A stretch of 64,000 nt of DNA. Source: Siphonodentalium dalli (lineage: Eukaryota > Mollusca > Scaphopoda > Gadilida > Siphonodentaliidae). Shown here piece after piece: positions 28,101 through 35,704 of the stretch. Position 1 is the first letter of the stretch, and each line of letters starts with the position of its first letter. The notes beneath the pieces are model-generated. The model was not told where the DNA came from. It was given only the letters and a program-made list of their open reading frames with translations, and searched no databases. The stretch is taken from the NCBI GenBank assembly GCA_032622095.1, contig CP136063.1, positions 116,330,723 to 116,394,722 on the forward strand, given 5' to 3'. The position numbers were made by a program, and so were the translations under genes.

Positions 28101-28523
28101 TTGAGTTTGACTCTGAGTCTGACTCTGAGGCCGTCTTCGAGCGGGGACGACTTATCCAGATACCCCTCCCATTCCCAACGATGAAATGCAGTAAAAGGAC
28201 AACCATTGCACATTGATTCAGATAAAACACTGTCATCTGCATGAGCATATTTTACCACTATGTTGTTAATATTTCTATCAAATCAATTTCGATCATCAAT
28301 TGAATTGTAAACAATTGCCTCGAAAATAGGTGACATGATCTATCCCAAACGCGCATGGTTGTAACATAATTGTGAAAAATATGGCTGGATTAATATACAC
28401 ACTATCAACATCGTTCAATTTTGCCTTTTCGTCTTCTAGTTTCAATTTTAGAGCATCCGCCTCTTTCGCTAGGCTCTCGGTTGTTTCTTGAGGGTCTGCC
28501 CTCATTGCCTCCGTCGCCGCCAT
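2518..28523 (-). CDS. GNB5: G-protein beta-5 subunit (GNB5-type WD40 protein), 3' end outside window
   Basis: Seven minus-strand exons join in frame to 263 codons: exon lengths 121, 137, 42, 77, 127, 144 and 141 nt, with GT donors and AG acceptors throughout. The product has an N-terminal helix (about residues 1-60, ending KAKLNDVD) followed by WD40 blades at about 64-94 ([11 protein letters not shown]), 101-137, 152-182, 193-226 ([20 protein letters not shown]) and the start of blade 5 at 238-263. These motifs are diagnostic of Gbeta5 rather than Gbeta1-4. In animals Gbeta5 pairs with the GGL domain of R7-family RGS proteins instead of a Ggamma, and helps to shut off Gi/o signalling in neurons and photoreceptors at the membrane. 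Animal family members are about 350-360 residues, so roughly 90 residues (one or two exons) should lie left of position 1; I found no matching exon in 1-2517. Introns run from 0.9 to 9.6 kb and are repeat-filled. Family assignment is very secure; the exon model is manual and lacks transcript support. Confidence 0.93.
3547..3690 (-). CDS. GNB5: GNB5 exon 6, blades 3 and 4
   Basis: Acceptor TTACTCCTAG, donor GGT|GTAAGT, phase 0 at both ends, 48 codons. It encodes [20 protein letters not shown], then [20 protein letters not shown] and TGNTFVSG. The CALWDVESG and SFHGH.ADV...ETGNTFVSG blocks are nearly invariant in Gbeta5. A competing donor two bases upstream would break the frame into exon 7. 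Confidence 0.95.
3846..4192 (-). repeat. Dispersed repeat, inverted relative to 37747-38130
   Basis: The reverse complement aligns over about 350 bp with 37747-38130, sharing GGTGATCAGATAT, GTGGTAATACGG, TATTTCGTTGAAC and TTTTGGGAAATT. Both copies carry several variants of TACGGYCRWATTTCG. It is an unclassified dispersed element. Confidence 0.7.
4411..4624. mobile_element. Tc1/mariner-type foldback MITE (TA target site)
   Basis: The element is almost entirely palindromic: a left arm starting CAGTAATGCCCTAATTAATC and a right arm ending in its reverse complement, each roughly 100 bp, around a short loop near 4510-4530. It is flanked on both sides by TA (4409-4410 and 4625-4626), the target duplication of Tc1/mariner elements. 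It lies in GNB5 intron 5 and has no coding capacity. Confidence 0.85.
5478..6325. mobile_element. PIF/Harbinger-like non-autonomous element
   Basis: Terminal inverted repeats of about 34 bp begin GGCCATAATAAATATATT on both ends with one mismatch, then continue through CTAGATGATCATCGG. The element is flanked by TAA on each side (5475-5477 and 6326-6328), the TWA-type 3-bp duplication of PIF/Harbinger elements. Its interior (5698-6234) recurs at 50549-51027. The superfamily is inferred from TIR start and duplication only; no transposase remains. Confidence 0.75.
5698..6234 (+). repeat. Dispersed repeat copy inside the Harbinger-like element (partner 50549-51027)
   Basis: Long near-identical stretches are shared with 50549-51027 in direct orientation, for example CACACTGAAAATGGTACC, TTGACTGAGGTACCACACC and CTTGATTGACTGGGGAGAGG. 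The two differ by indels, including a block of about 60 bp near 6130-6190 missing in the right copy. Confidence 0.85.
7766..7915. mobile_element. Palindromic MITE, best copy of a small family
   Basis: The 150-bp sequence folds almost end to end: CAAGCCTTGAAATAGTGT on the left pairs with its complement on the right, and GCAGAATGAGGTCCCCAGAG also pairs. The loop is GCTATAT. Degraded relatives occur at 11818-11888, 12243-12345 and 16998-17052, all in GNB5 introns. Confidence 0.8.
8225..8502 (+). repeat. Dispersed repeat, partner of 32073-32880 (inverted)
   Basis: It shares ACGACTGCGCATTTTAGTAT-like sequence, CAACTACGTCACTCG, AATACCGGTGG and CAATCGGAAAGCC (reverse) with 32073-32880. In the second copy the unit is split by about 500 bp of unrelated sequence near 32150-32650. 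The small open frame across it (8263-8457) is treated as chance. Confidence 0.75.
8503..10740. other. Intronic stretch without recognised gene
   Basis: This part of GNB5 intron 5 contains no recognisable coding sequence. It includes a two-copy 25-bp repeat with CAGCCTATGGTTTGCTGATG (9452-9501) and a GGTACC-rich patch at 9565-9610. Confidence 0.4.
11629..11755 (-). CDS. GNB5: GNB5 exon 5, blade 2 end to blade 3 start
   Basis: Acceptor TATTTCAG, donor CAG|GTAAAT. After completing a Gly codon it encodes [20 protein letters not shown], then [20 protein letters not shown] and HQ. GLDNKC..YPL and H.SYLS.C are Gbeta5 blade 2/3 landmarks. Exons 4 and 5 together restore phase 0. Confidence 0.94.
11818..11888. 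mobile_element. Partial copy of the palindromic MITE family
   Basis: GCAGAATAAGGTCCCCAGAG and ATTTAGTGATGC match the 7766-7915 element; the right arm (ATCACTAAATTCA) is truncated. The relic lies 63 bp upstream of the exon 5 acceptor in transcript orientation. Confidence 0.65.
12243..12345. mobile_element. Copy of the palindromic MITE family
   Basis: AATGAGGTCCCCAGAG and the complementary GACCTCATTCTGCAAATG arms flank a diverged loop. Same family as 7766-7915. The flanking open frames at 12182-12452 are products of this palindrome. Confidence 0.7.
12784..12860 (-). CDS. GNB5: GNB5 exon 4, WD blade 2
   Basis: Acceptor TTTTTCAG, donor GG|GTATGT. The exon encodes [20 protein letters not shown] then SIVACG, with two bases of the following Gly codon. 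[13 protein letters not shown] is highly conserved in Gbeta5. Relatives have Ala where this copy has Gly (YAPSG versus YGPSG), a conservative change. Confidence 0.94.
13292..13928. mobile_element. TA-flanked inverted-repeat element (mariner-like)
   Basis: The left end AGGTAGCAATACACGATTTC and right end GAAATCGTGTATTGCTACT are inverted repeats differing by a single indel. Both are bordered by TA (13290-13291 and 13929-13930). The 637-bp interior has no recognisable transposase. Confidence 0.7.
14575..14616 (-). CDS. GNB5: GNB5 exon 3 (42-nt micro-exon), end of blade 1
   Basis: This exon is only 42 nt, between the acceptor TGTACAG and the donor AAG|GTTAGT, phase 0 at both ends. It encodes [14 protein letters not shown], which matches the end of WD blade 1 and the linker (DG.VIVWD.FTTNK in relatives). 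It is separated from exon 2 by 9.6 kb, so automated gene finders could easily skip it. Confidence 0.92.
14775..14792 (+). repeat. C homopolymer tract
   Basis: Eighteen consecutive C residues, prone to assembly error. Confidence 0.9.
15507..16431. repeat. Cluster of a 14-bp motif GTCACTCCTGTTAC in both orientations
   Basis: Exact or one-off copies occur at 15507-15520, 15699-15712, about 15857-15869, 15871-15884, 15892-15905 (inverted), 16043-16056, 16063-16076, 16081-16094 and 16418-16431 (inverted). The pair 15871-15884/15892-15905 forms a hairpin. Spacing is irregular, so this is not a tandem repeat or CRISPR array. It lies in GNB5 intron 2; function unknown. Confidence 0.85.
16998..17052. 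mobile_element. Degraded relic of the palindromic MITE family
   Basis: GCATCACAAAATTCATCCTC and CATTCTGCAT match the right arm of the 7766-7915 element with several mismatches. The left arm is missing. Confidence 0.5.
17107..17300 (-). repeat. Two diverged monomers related to the 47.3-49.2 kb satellite
   Basis: Two units about 116 bp apart each contain GGTGTGCCAAA, GATGCAAAGA, TAAAATCCAA, ATGG, TGCC and GGCCAT. Read in reverse they match the satellite monomer at 47343-49200 (ATGGCCGCCAGC...CCATCTTGGATTTTACTCTTTG...AAATCCTTTAGCA). Confidence 0.65.
17342..17456 (+). repeat. Dispersed repeat with CTTCGGCAAT motifs (partner 26131-26249, inverted)
   Basis: It contains AATTCAGATTGTTTGGCTTC, GGCAATCTGCTACGGCAAC and GCCGTAGCCAATTATGAA. 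The same ~115 bp occurs in reverse complement at 26131-26249 with small indels. Internally it carries inverted copies of TTCGGCAAT/ATTGCCG, so it is itself hairpin-rich. Confidence 0.8.
17998..18293. mobile_element. MITE with GTAGGGGAGACCC termini
   Basis: The ends AAGTAGGGGAGACCC and GGGTCTCCCCTACTT are inverted repeats, followed inward by GCAAAGC-containing subrepeats. A second copy starts at 28854 and was split by a hAT insertion. No clear target duplication. Confidence 0.75.
18720..18895 (-). mobile_element. Terminal segment of a hairpin-ended element (Helentron/HINE-like, inferred)
   Basis: Positions 18849-18895 match 49975-50021 in reverse complement (about 44 of 47 bases). This terminal block contains the hairpin GCCGATCATGATCGGC followed by CTCTCGTT. 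Non-autonomous Helentron-type elements of molluscs typically have a central tandem array and a 3' hairpin, which fits both copies (arrays nearby here, a 76-bp array next to the other). Confidence 0.5.
19587..20893. mobile_element. hAT element, non-autonomous, 8-bp duplication ATGTAAAC
   Basis: The termini TAGTGCTGAAACGG and CCGTTTCAGCACTA are inverted repeats followed by several AACCGG/CCGGTT subterminal motifs. A perfect 8-bp duplication ATGTAAAC lies at 19579-19586 and 20894-20901. The 1307-bp interior contains a degraded BED-type zinc finger. A sibling of nearly equal size is at 39604-40897. Confidence 0.92.
20075..20150 (+). pseudogene. hAT transposase BED-finger remnant
   Basis: One frame reads HKSDVWAHF, the usual start of a BED domain. 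After a frameshift, another frame reads [12 protein letters not shown] with the Cys-x2-Cys pair. No further transposase sequence was identified, so the copy is dead. Confidence 0.6.
21611..21996. mobile_element. TA-flanked element with CCTGTACTTTTATT subrepeats
   Basis: Ends CTCTTGAGTGCCTAATAAA and its complement TTTATTAGGCACTCAAGAG are flanked by TA (21609-21610, 21997-21998). The interior carries repeated YCTGTACKTTTATT-like motifs near both ends. It is inserted in the 155-bp array. Confidence 0.8.
22683..23931 (+). repeat. Tandem array, 191-193-bp unit, about 6.5 copies
   Basis: The landmark AGCTATATAGATGTTGCAAA recurs at 22860, 23051, 23244, 23435, 23626 and 23818 (spacing 191, 193, 191, 191, 192). 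Copies are highly similar. The array is bracketed by CCCCCGACAACGTCG (about 22637-22651) and GACGGAAACGTCGGGGGACA (about 23979-23998), an inverted pair, with GACGGACG microsatellite at 23937-23957. This resembles the central-repeat structure of pearl/HINE-type mollusc elements. The repeated open frames on the minus strand change frame at each unit and are not genes. Confidence 0.93.
24002..24118 (+). repeat. Flank of the 191-bp array element, similar to 18720-18830
   Basis: Shared elements in the same order are GGTRCACA, ATATCTGTGC, AGTTTWAAAAA, AATACAAVCT and GGACAAAATT. It probably represents the conserved arm of the same kind of element. It ends about 100 bp before the exon 2 donor. Confidence 0.5.
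24223..24359 (-). CDS. GNB5: GNB5 exon 2, end of helix and WD blade 1
   Basis: The acceptor is AG at 24360-24361 after a pyrimidine-rich stretch (CTCAATTTCAG) and the donor is CAG|GTTAGT. The first two bases complete codon 41 (Met). The exon encodes [19 protein letters not shown], then [20 protein letters not shown] and IVSSSQ. The GH...VLCMDW...IVSSSQ signature is WD blade 1 of Gbeta5. A neighbouring AG 21 bases further on would drop seven residues and give poorer family spacing, so the upstream AG was chosen. Confidence 0.92.
25103..25140 (+). repeat. G homopolymer tract (38 nt)
   Basis: A run of 38 G residues followed by a G-rich stretch to about 25200. The glycine and proline open frames over it are artefacts. 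Confidence 0.95.
25602..26906. mobile_element. TA-flanked element with CTCTCGGGATYC termini
   Basis: Left end CTCTCGGGATTC and right end GGATCCCGAGAG are near-perfect inverted repeats flanked by TA (25600-25601 and 26907-26908). Subterminal motifs such as CCCCTACGTTTATT, CATACTTTTATTCCGC and CCCCTACTTTTATTCCGC repeat near both ends, as in 21611-21996. It contains a nested copy of the CTTCGGCAAT repeat. Confidence 0.78.
26131..26249 (-). repeat. Dispersed repeat with CTTCGGCAAT motifs, copy 2
   Basis: Reverse complement of 17342-17456, with a ~14-bp insertion (extra TTGCTTCAGCAA). It lies inside the TA-flanked element 25602-26906 and close to the exon 2 side of intron 1. Confidence 0.8.
27430..27752 (-). 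other. Open 107-codon frame with one hydrophobic segment, unrecognised
   Basis: The minus frame from 27752 is open to 27429 and includes [20 protein letters not shown], a convincing membrane-span-like segment preceded by basic residues, vaguely like helix 4 of a rhodopsin-type receptor. A partly overlapping frame (27167-27499) is also open. There is no confirmed motif, it lies inside GNB5 intron 1, and it could be a receptor retro-pseudogene or chance. Confidence 0.2.
28403..28523 (-). CDS. GNB5: GNB5 exon 1, start codon and N-terminal helix
   Basis: Translation starts at the ATG complementary to 28521-28523 and reads [20 protein letters not shown], then [16 protein letters not shown]. The charged, leucine-bearing stretch corresponds to the Gbeta N-terminal helix that forms a coiled coil with a GGL or gamma partner. 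The exon ends after one base of codon 41; the donor is GT at 28401-28402 (sequence A|GTGTGT). Using this donor gives exactly the same spacing to the next exon as in vertebrate GNB5. The ATG lies in a GATAATGGCGGCGACG context. Upstream sequence up to about 28620 is presumably the 5' UTR and promoter, without an obvious TATA box. Confidence 0.88.
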
Positions 28524-28853
28524 TATCTACGCCTATGAAAATGACCCAATTTAACTTCCCGGTTCACGAAGATCGATTCAGTCGTCATGACAATGGTCCA
28601 GTTTCAGTAAAAGCATAGAAATCTGATATATGTAAATATTTTTATATCCGATTTCGATGAGTAAAAGGGTATAATTCTCAGCAGGGGCGGTTGAGAAGGT
28701 ATAAGTCCCGCCTCTGTTTCAGCTTGGAAAGTATACTTATACGGGCCGCTTATAATTTACTCATTCTTTATAATTAATAAATTAGGCCTACAGCCTACTA
28801 GTACTATATAGCTGAATTAAGGGGCCACTCTCACCAAAAAAAAGTGCTGAAGG

Positions 28854-29740
28854 GTAGGGGAGACCAGGGGCGCCGGAAGCATCCAAGGGCAGGGGGCAGA
28901 GCCTACAACAAGGGCACTAGCTTTTCCGCAAAAAAGGGCATTTTCTCCGCAAACTCGGGAAAATAACCATAAATTCATTGTGGCAAAAATCCCTATTTTA
29001 ATGGTAGGCCTATTTGTCGGTTTTTATGGCCGTTTTGTGATAAAATGGACAAAAAATTAATATCCCTTGTGAAATTGGTGGTATTTGGACCAAAAAAGTC
29101 ACATTTTGCTATAAAAACACGAGATTAAACACATAAAAAGCATTTTCTGTCTCCAGAAAAAGGGCAAGCTAGTCCTGCCCCCACTCGATCGCCCCCCCCC
29201 CCCCCCTTGGTCAAGGCCAAGGGGGGTCAGCTGCCCCCTCTGCCCCCCCCCCCTCTTCCGGCGCCCCTGGGGGAGACCCGGGCAAAGCGGATCGCCCGGG
29301 CAAAGCCGATCACCTTTATTATTTCAATACTTAGTTATCAAATTATAGTAATTATAGTAATTATATTACAAACATAAATCTCCATTGTCATCAAAAGACC
29401 GGTCCCAAATCGAAGGCAATTAACATGCCTTCCAATTAACACCCACACTACCTAATTACCCGAATTGAATAGGGGCCGAACAAGCCCGGCCGAACGAGCC
29501 CGGCCGAAATTAAGAGCCCTGGACCGAATCGACCCGCTCCCATTATTCTATTCGTATTTTAGAATAAAGTCATTTCGTGTTGGGTTAGTTTTTTATACAT
29601 TTCCACAGTAAAATTGTGTTGCCCAGTAGAAAATTTTCGTCGAAATTTTACGATTTTACAAAATTTATAATTATTGTGCGTTTGCGCATATCTATTGCAC
29701 AGGTCGATGATCACATAGACACATACCCATCTACCCGAAT
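28854..29740. mobile_element. MITE with GTAGGGGAGACCC terminus, split by a hAT insertion and 3' truncated
   Basis: GTAGGGGAGAC at 28854-28864 continues, after the insertion, as GGGGAGACCCGGGCAAAGC at 29270. The body (CCGATCACCTTTATTATTTC to GATCACATAGACACATACCC) matches 17998-18293, with an extra block near 29345-29540. The right terminal repeat present in the other copy is absent here. Confidence 0.75.
28865..29269. mobile_element. Short hAT element, 8-bp duplication GGGGAGAC
   Basis: Perfect 15-bp terminal inverted repeats CAGGGGCGCCGGAAG are flanked by the perfect direct repeat GGGGAGAC (28857-28864 and 29270-29277). The 405-bp copy is non-coding and C/G-tract rich. It inserted into the terminal repeat of the surrounding MITE. 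Confidence 0.93.
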
Positions 29741-30434
29741 AAATGTTTGCATGGGACCACGGAATTTTATAATTTGGCCCACAGTACCCTTATAAAAATG
29801 TACCACGGCCTATACACATGCGTGGTGGTGTTAATAATGAAACTTGAGCACAGAACACAAATCCGTATCTCAACAAAAACAACATGTTCGCAGTTTCTTA
29901 CACAGAATAAGTTGGGATTATTCTTTCAAATGGTATATAATATAGCATATAATTATATTATATAAAAGTATAGATCTGGGGGATTCGAAAATTAAGTGGG
30001 CCTCAACCGAAAAAAAAATACATTTAGTGAGGTGAAGTTTAGCCCTGGGGGTGCAGAGGTCGACCAAATCTCATGGACAAATCACCTTTGTCGAACTTAG
30101 GACTAATATATGTTATATTAGTCCCAGTTCGAACAGTTGAACTCGAAAAAGAATGGTAAAAAAAACCAAGATTGATTCTTGAGACAGGGTAGGTAATCCA
30201 ACCTAATCTATTCCATCTTGAACATGCGCATTGACCCAAAAGTGTCGGCCATATTTTGTGGTTCTCACTTGACTTCGAAGGAGTGAATCCAGGAATTATT
30301 CTTTAGAAAATACGATATTCGCCATGTATATATTGAGTACTACACAGTTGGTTCTATTTGGAACGGTTGTCGCTATTACTAGTGCCGGTAGGAACTCTTG
30401 TTTTATTTTCTCTTTCTACATTTGAAGCCATTTA

Positions 30435-30570
30435 AGGGGGAGGTCAAGTGAACAATTTTGAATGGGGATTTCCATGCAAATCTGCGGAGCAAAAGTTAGT
30501 TGAACATACTTCTGAGTGTGACTTGATGTGGTTTTGGAAACAACAGGTATTTATCTGGCGGGTCCGCTTG
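30435..30570 (+). repeat. Dispersed repeat, partner 53262-53426 (inverted)
   Basis: GGTCAAGTGA, TTCCATGCAAATCTGCGGAG, ACTTCTGAGTGTGACTT and CAACAGGTATTTATCTGG occur in reverse complement at 53262-53426. Both copies could be remnants of a coding segment, since part stays open in the second copy (PCKSAEQNLVTE). Confidence 0.75.
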
Positions 30571-32072
30571 GTAAATTATAAAATTTTGCAATAAATATAT
30601 TTTTGAGAATTTTTTTCTTCTGGAATTACATCACTTGACGGTCGAAGTTGACCTACATTTGTATGATTTGAAAAATCAAGACAATATTCGGTCCTTCTAA
30701 ACCTAGCCTGGGGTCTCCATTATTGTCATATTACGCCTGGAGTTGTTTGTCAGTTCTTTCCCGTCGAGATATATATTGGTTCATTAAACATAAATATCAG
30801 GCATTCTGTTGAAATCCAAGCGGTAGTTACCTTGAATTACCTAACGTTTTGCCATAATAGGTGACGAACATCAAGTTCCACTGCATTTAGTGTGTTTATT
30901 TAACAAAAATCCATTTTTTACCGTGTAATTTTAAAAGTAACACGGCCCAATATTTCTGCGGAAGTTGTATCGGTTGACGCACAACACATAATCCGGAATC
31001 GGAGGCGGAACAAAGGCAATGCCAAGTAGCGGATAAAAGATAGAGACGATATGTGACTTAAATGTTTTGTCTCAAGCATAAAAACGGGGTAACTTGGTGT
31101 TCAAGTTTAAAGTGAATTCGAACACTCAGCTCAGTTATTCAGGGACCCAGTTTCATGAAGGCTACTTAATATGACATAGTTGGGACTTAAGATGGTCATA
31201 AGTTCAAACTTCAGTCGTAAATGCGTTTTACGAACAAGGTCTTAACTAATAAGATGGTCTTAAAATTAAGACTGGTGTGATGTGTTTTAAGATAATCCTA
31301 AAGTTAAGTCCGACGTTATGATCCGAATTTTGTCCGAAATGTGGGTGGGATCTAGTTCATGTATATATTATTATAAACACATTTAACTGAATAAAGTCTT
31401 GCGACCACGGATGGGTGTTTCAGAACTGGTAGTAATTAATAACCAACGGTAAGCTATTAAGCAGTGACGTGGCCAGTGGCTGTAAGATTTACATGGGGGT
31501 CCACTATACTAATGTGGCGGGGTTAAACCCCATACTCAGGTTAATATGTACCTTTAATATCTTTCCCGCCACTCTGTGTAGTCCTTCTAATTATGCTCTA
31601 TACTTGGTAAGTGAATCCCATTTAAAAAGTAAACAAGCCCAGTTCTAAATAAGTTTTAATAATCTAATTATAATCCCCGGGATTTAGAATGATACTTTCT
31701 TCCCGTAAATATCTTTGGGGAGGAAGCTCGCTAAAATATGTGCCCATAAAATATATGTTTAAATAATAAAACCTCAAATCATTCCGAAATGGTAAGTACA
31801 ATTTATATTAATATTTAATCTAATATTAATAATATTAAAAGTTGTGGTATGTCAATAAGTGGTAAAAGTAAATAAGTACTATAGATCTAAAGTGGTTTGA
31901 ACACTTATTTAAAGGTAAAATAATAAGGTACCGTATTCAAAGACAACATAAGTCCAGTCAGTCATAATTGTTATATGTGTCATATGTTCACTTAGTGTTG
32001 TATATTATAAAATAATGCAGTTCTAACTCGTAATGTTAAAGAAACAAGTATATATTAAACGATGTATCCGGT

Positions 32073-32880
32073 CTAGAAACTACAAAACGCAATCGGAAAG
32101 CCTTCCCTGTTGTGATTAAAATGATCCAAGTCCCATTCCGATCGCTTAAAGACACTGTTGGCCTTGGCGGTGGGTACTAGTATCCTGTGAAAATATCTCC
32201 ACCCGTCAATAACCGCCACAAACAGAAAGAACATCAAAATGTAGATAGACTTTGTCCGTATACAAATAAGGAAAATCGCATAAACAGTATGTTATGGTCA
32301 TGTGTTTGACCATTGTTATGTAAACAAAAGCATAAAAAGTAACTTTTCTGGTGTTTGTTTATATTATGATGGTAAACATAAAGAGCGTTCTTTGTTGGTG
32401 AATACCTGATATGGAACTAATAAAGAGCGTTTATGCCATTTGTGTGTGATTAGCCAGTAGCATTGTGCTGTCTTCTGTAACACAATCAGGCTCTTGCTTA
32501 GGTGAAATATAGTAGGTCTTTATGATAACATGCTGTTTACGCGATGGTCATGGTATATATGAACAGAACTGTGTGCGTTTTAATGTTTTTCTGTTTACGG
32601 TGTTTGGAACAAATATGAATATTTTCGACAATTAAGTCCGCACGTGCCTTTAATAAATAACCCGTAAAATAAATAAATAATACCGCCACCGGTATTCGGA
32701 GATTTCCGTGACGAGTGACGTAGTTGTGGGAGAACAAATTAAAAACACAGATTCGAAGCCGGAGTGTAAATATATATATATAATTATGCTGACTACGATG
32801 ACGTAATCGTAAGTCATCCGATACTAAAATGCGCAGTCGTATGTGCGCGTTTGGTGTATAGATTAAGTCGCTATTCAATG
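32073..32880 (-). repeat. Dispersed repeat copy 2, interrupted by about 500 bp
   Basis: The ends (GAAACTACAAAACGCAATCG at left; ATGACGTAATCGTAAGTCAT at right) match 8225-8502 in reverse orientation. The interior 32150-32650 is unrelated and carries two ATAAAGAGCGTT motifs, also seen at 7337-7510 near the first copy. Confidence 0.7.
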
Positions 32881-35418
32881 GATCAGAACGGTAGTTTTGT
32901 TGACAATTTTCGCAAGCAACTTGTCAAAATTGGAGCAAATTAGAACTCTTGTGTCTGACTTGCCAAGTTGCCATGCGTGTGATGTGCATTTTGACATCTG
33001 TGTTGATAAAATAATCGGAGAACCGAATCACACAGTTTCGAAATATAGTTCTTCCGTTTTAGTGGGACTTTTCAAACTTAAGGTTCATTTATTTAGTGTA
33101 TTACATTTATATCTCCAATGTTTAATTAATCTATTTATTATTTTATTTATTGACACACATAATTACGATTACAATGGAGAATTCATCGTAATTTGCGTTG
33201 TTGTCCAAAATCTACGGAATATTTTCAACGGAAAATGCCGAACACAGTTCGCGAGGTCAACCGAGTTCGCATACTTTAAAAAAATTGTAAACATTGAGGT
33301 AAATGTCTCTTTTCGCATTAAATTACCGTTTTAAATTCACAACTGATGTGGGTTTTAGATAAAATAGCATGTCTTCTGCGGAAAATATCCGTTTATTGTC
33401 GCAATTGTGATATTTTATTTCATATAATTGTGGTTTTATTTGAGCGGGTCACTAACGCTTAAGTCGTGTCATAAGAATGCATGGGCCTGGAACTCGGACT
33501 AAAGACCGGCACCTCCATCCCAATATCTTAGCCGGTTTTAGTACGAGAAGACTTGGACTAATAGTGTTGCTGTGTATTATGTCATTTAGTTTAATTAGTA
33601 CAGAATGGTCATAAATACATGTATTAGCTGTTACGTAAAGCATAGGGCAGACATTAAGAATATGTTATTGTCTCGTTTTAGGGCTTCATTTCTTCATTTT
33701 CTCCATACATACACCCCATTCCTATACATTTTGGTAAAGATTGAACGATCTAGAACTGCACCCAGTTGCATGTGTTGTTGATTCATCCCTATGGGAAATC
33801 CATAGAAACTCATGTGCCCCATGACTATGGATCTCGTGCGCTAGCCGGATTGTATCTACCAAATAGTCATAGGGGTAACACTAACTGCCAGTGTAAACTG
33901 TCAAGACCTGCCTATATATGCATTTCTAATTGCTGTAACAATAAGAATATATTTCCATAGAGTTGGACATCATTTCCCTTAAAAATCACAGTCGTACTGT
34001 AGACATTATTCATGCTGAGACAATTGGTCTGAACATTTTCACATCGAGGATAAAAGTGAATAAATATATATGTGTGTGGTGGGGGGGGGGGGGGTGTGCC
34101 TGTGAGGGTGTATGTATACATGTATTACATTTTGGAAATACTAGCGTATATATCACAGTTGTTGGCCATTATATATAAGTAGTAGCCCTAGAGTAAGAAT
34201 AATATAGAAAGTTAGGAAACAACATGTAAAAAAAAAAAATTTAAACCCACCCACCTCCCATGTTGCACTCGAAATCTCATCAAAACAACTAAGCTTCGGA
34301 CATGCATAACTACGTATGCAAAACTATCGAATATCGATAATCACACTTACCGTACATTTCTTGAGAGGTATATCCAGAAAAACTACTTTTATCAGGTGAA
34401 AATAATCAAAATCACGATAAAATTTGTCTCGACACAACATCATTAGCACGGGATTGTTAGGATCGATAACTCTTCCGAAAAGTCGGTTGAACTCGGTTCG
34501 GTCAAAAAGGCGAAATACATTAAGCGGGCCAACCTTTGACTTGTCCCCGGAGTATAAACCTTGCCATCGCTCTATCGTTGACGTCGTCGTTGTATGGGTG
34601 GGGGGGGGGGGCACGTCACAATGCGATGGTGTCGCGAAATATGCATTGTTATATGTTTTGATGATCAACTCTTTTCAAAAGTAAATGTAATCGAATATCT
34701 ACTTGACTAAATATGGGTGAGTGTGTGGGCAAACCGTGCATTTAATAGCTGGATGTAGAGTGAGCGCTCAAATCTTCGCCGGCTTTCCAGTACACACGAG
34801 AACAGTCGAGAAACATGTGCTGAACTTGTTCAATGCAACCTGACGCTTTTCGTGCGTGAACTGTTGTCTGTCGACAACCACACAGATTTGCATAATAACA
34901 TAATATGTCCCGTTCTTGTTTTCAAGTAATAAACATAATAAAAAATAAAATAACTTACCACAACGCAAGTTGCATATTCTCTATCAGAGCTGATCCGGCA
35001 ATTGTAGACATATTTTATTACAGTGTTAAAGGTCATGGCAATATGACATTATGTGATATACGCTGACGAAAAATTAATGCAACGAAGAATTATACGGGTG
35101 ATACGGGTGTTCAAAGAAATTATTGGGTCGACGATGATGCAAATCTGTGTGGTTGTCGACAGACAACAGTTCACGCACGAAAAGCGTCAGGTTGCATTGA
35201 ACAAGTTCAGCACATGTTTCTCGACTGTTCTCGTGTGTGCTGGAAAGCCGGCGAAGATTTGAGCGCTCACTCTACATCCAGCTATTAAATGCACGGTTTG
35301 CCCACACACTCACCCATATTTAGTCAAGTAGATATTCGATTACATTTACTTTTGAAAAGAGTTGATCATCAAAACATATAACAATGCATATTTCGCGACA
35401 CCATCGCCTTGTGACGTG

Positions 35419-35459
35419 CCCCCCCCCCCCCCCCCCACCCCCCCCCCCCCCCCCCCCCC
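35419..35459 (+). repeat. C homopolymer tract (interrupted by one A)
   Basis: About 40 C residues with a single A at 35437. The matching tract in the other arm is much shorter, the main length difference between the arms. Confidence 0.9.
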
Positions 35460-35470
35460 ACACAACGACG

Positions 35471-35704
35471 ACGTCAACGATAGAGCGATGGCAAGGTTTA
35501 TACTCCGGGGACAAGTCAAAGGTTGGCCCGCTTAATTTATTTCGCCTTTTTGACCGAACCGAGTTCAACCGACTTTTCGGAAGAGTTATCGATCCTAACA
35601 ATCCCGTGCTAATGATGTTGTGTCGAGACAAATTTTATCGTGATTTTGATTATTTTCACCTGATAAAAGTTGTTTTTCTGGATATACCTCTCAAGAAATG
35701 TACG
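35471..35704 (+). other. Exon-like open frame in the palindrome arm (mirror copy 34351-34584, minus)
   Basis: The frame reads ERWQGLYSGDKSKVGPLN, then FRLFDRTEFNRLFGRVIDPN, NPVLMMLCRDKFYRDFDYFH and LIKVVFLDIPLKKC, ending at a good donor (ACG|GTAAGTG) near 35705. Composition looks protein-coding and the other arm preserves it with one Leu/Val change. I do not recognise the family. It may be the transposon's own exon or a host exon captured by the element. Confidence 0.45.

Larger units (their letters stand above)
29741..34153. other. Intergenic stretch upstream of GNB5 with dispersed repeats
   Basis: No gene was recognised. Contents include a repeat shared with 53262-53426 (30435-30570), a diverged repeat around 31135-31340 beginning GACCCAGTTTCATGAAGGCT that looks SINE-like, and the inverted partner of 8225-8502 at 32073-32880. 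An open 145-codon frame at 32897-33334 has no recognisable domain. Confidence 0.5.

Noticed and set aside
31135-31340. SINE with RNA polymerase III promoter
   Set aside because: The start resembles a widespread invertebrate repeat, but A and B boxes and a 3' tail were not convincing.
32897-33334. 145-codon plus-strand open frame
   Set aside because: Among the longest frames in the window, but AT-rich with Leu/Ile runs, no recognisable domain and no clear splice or promoter context.
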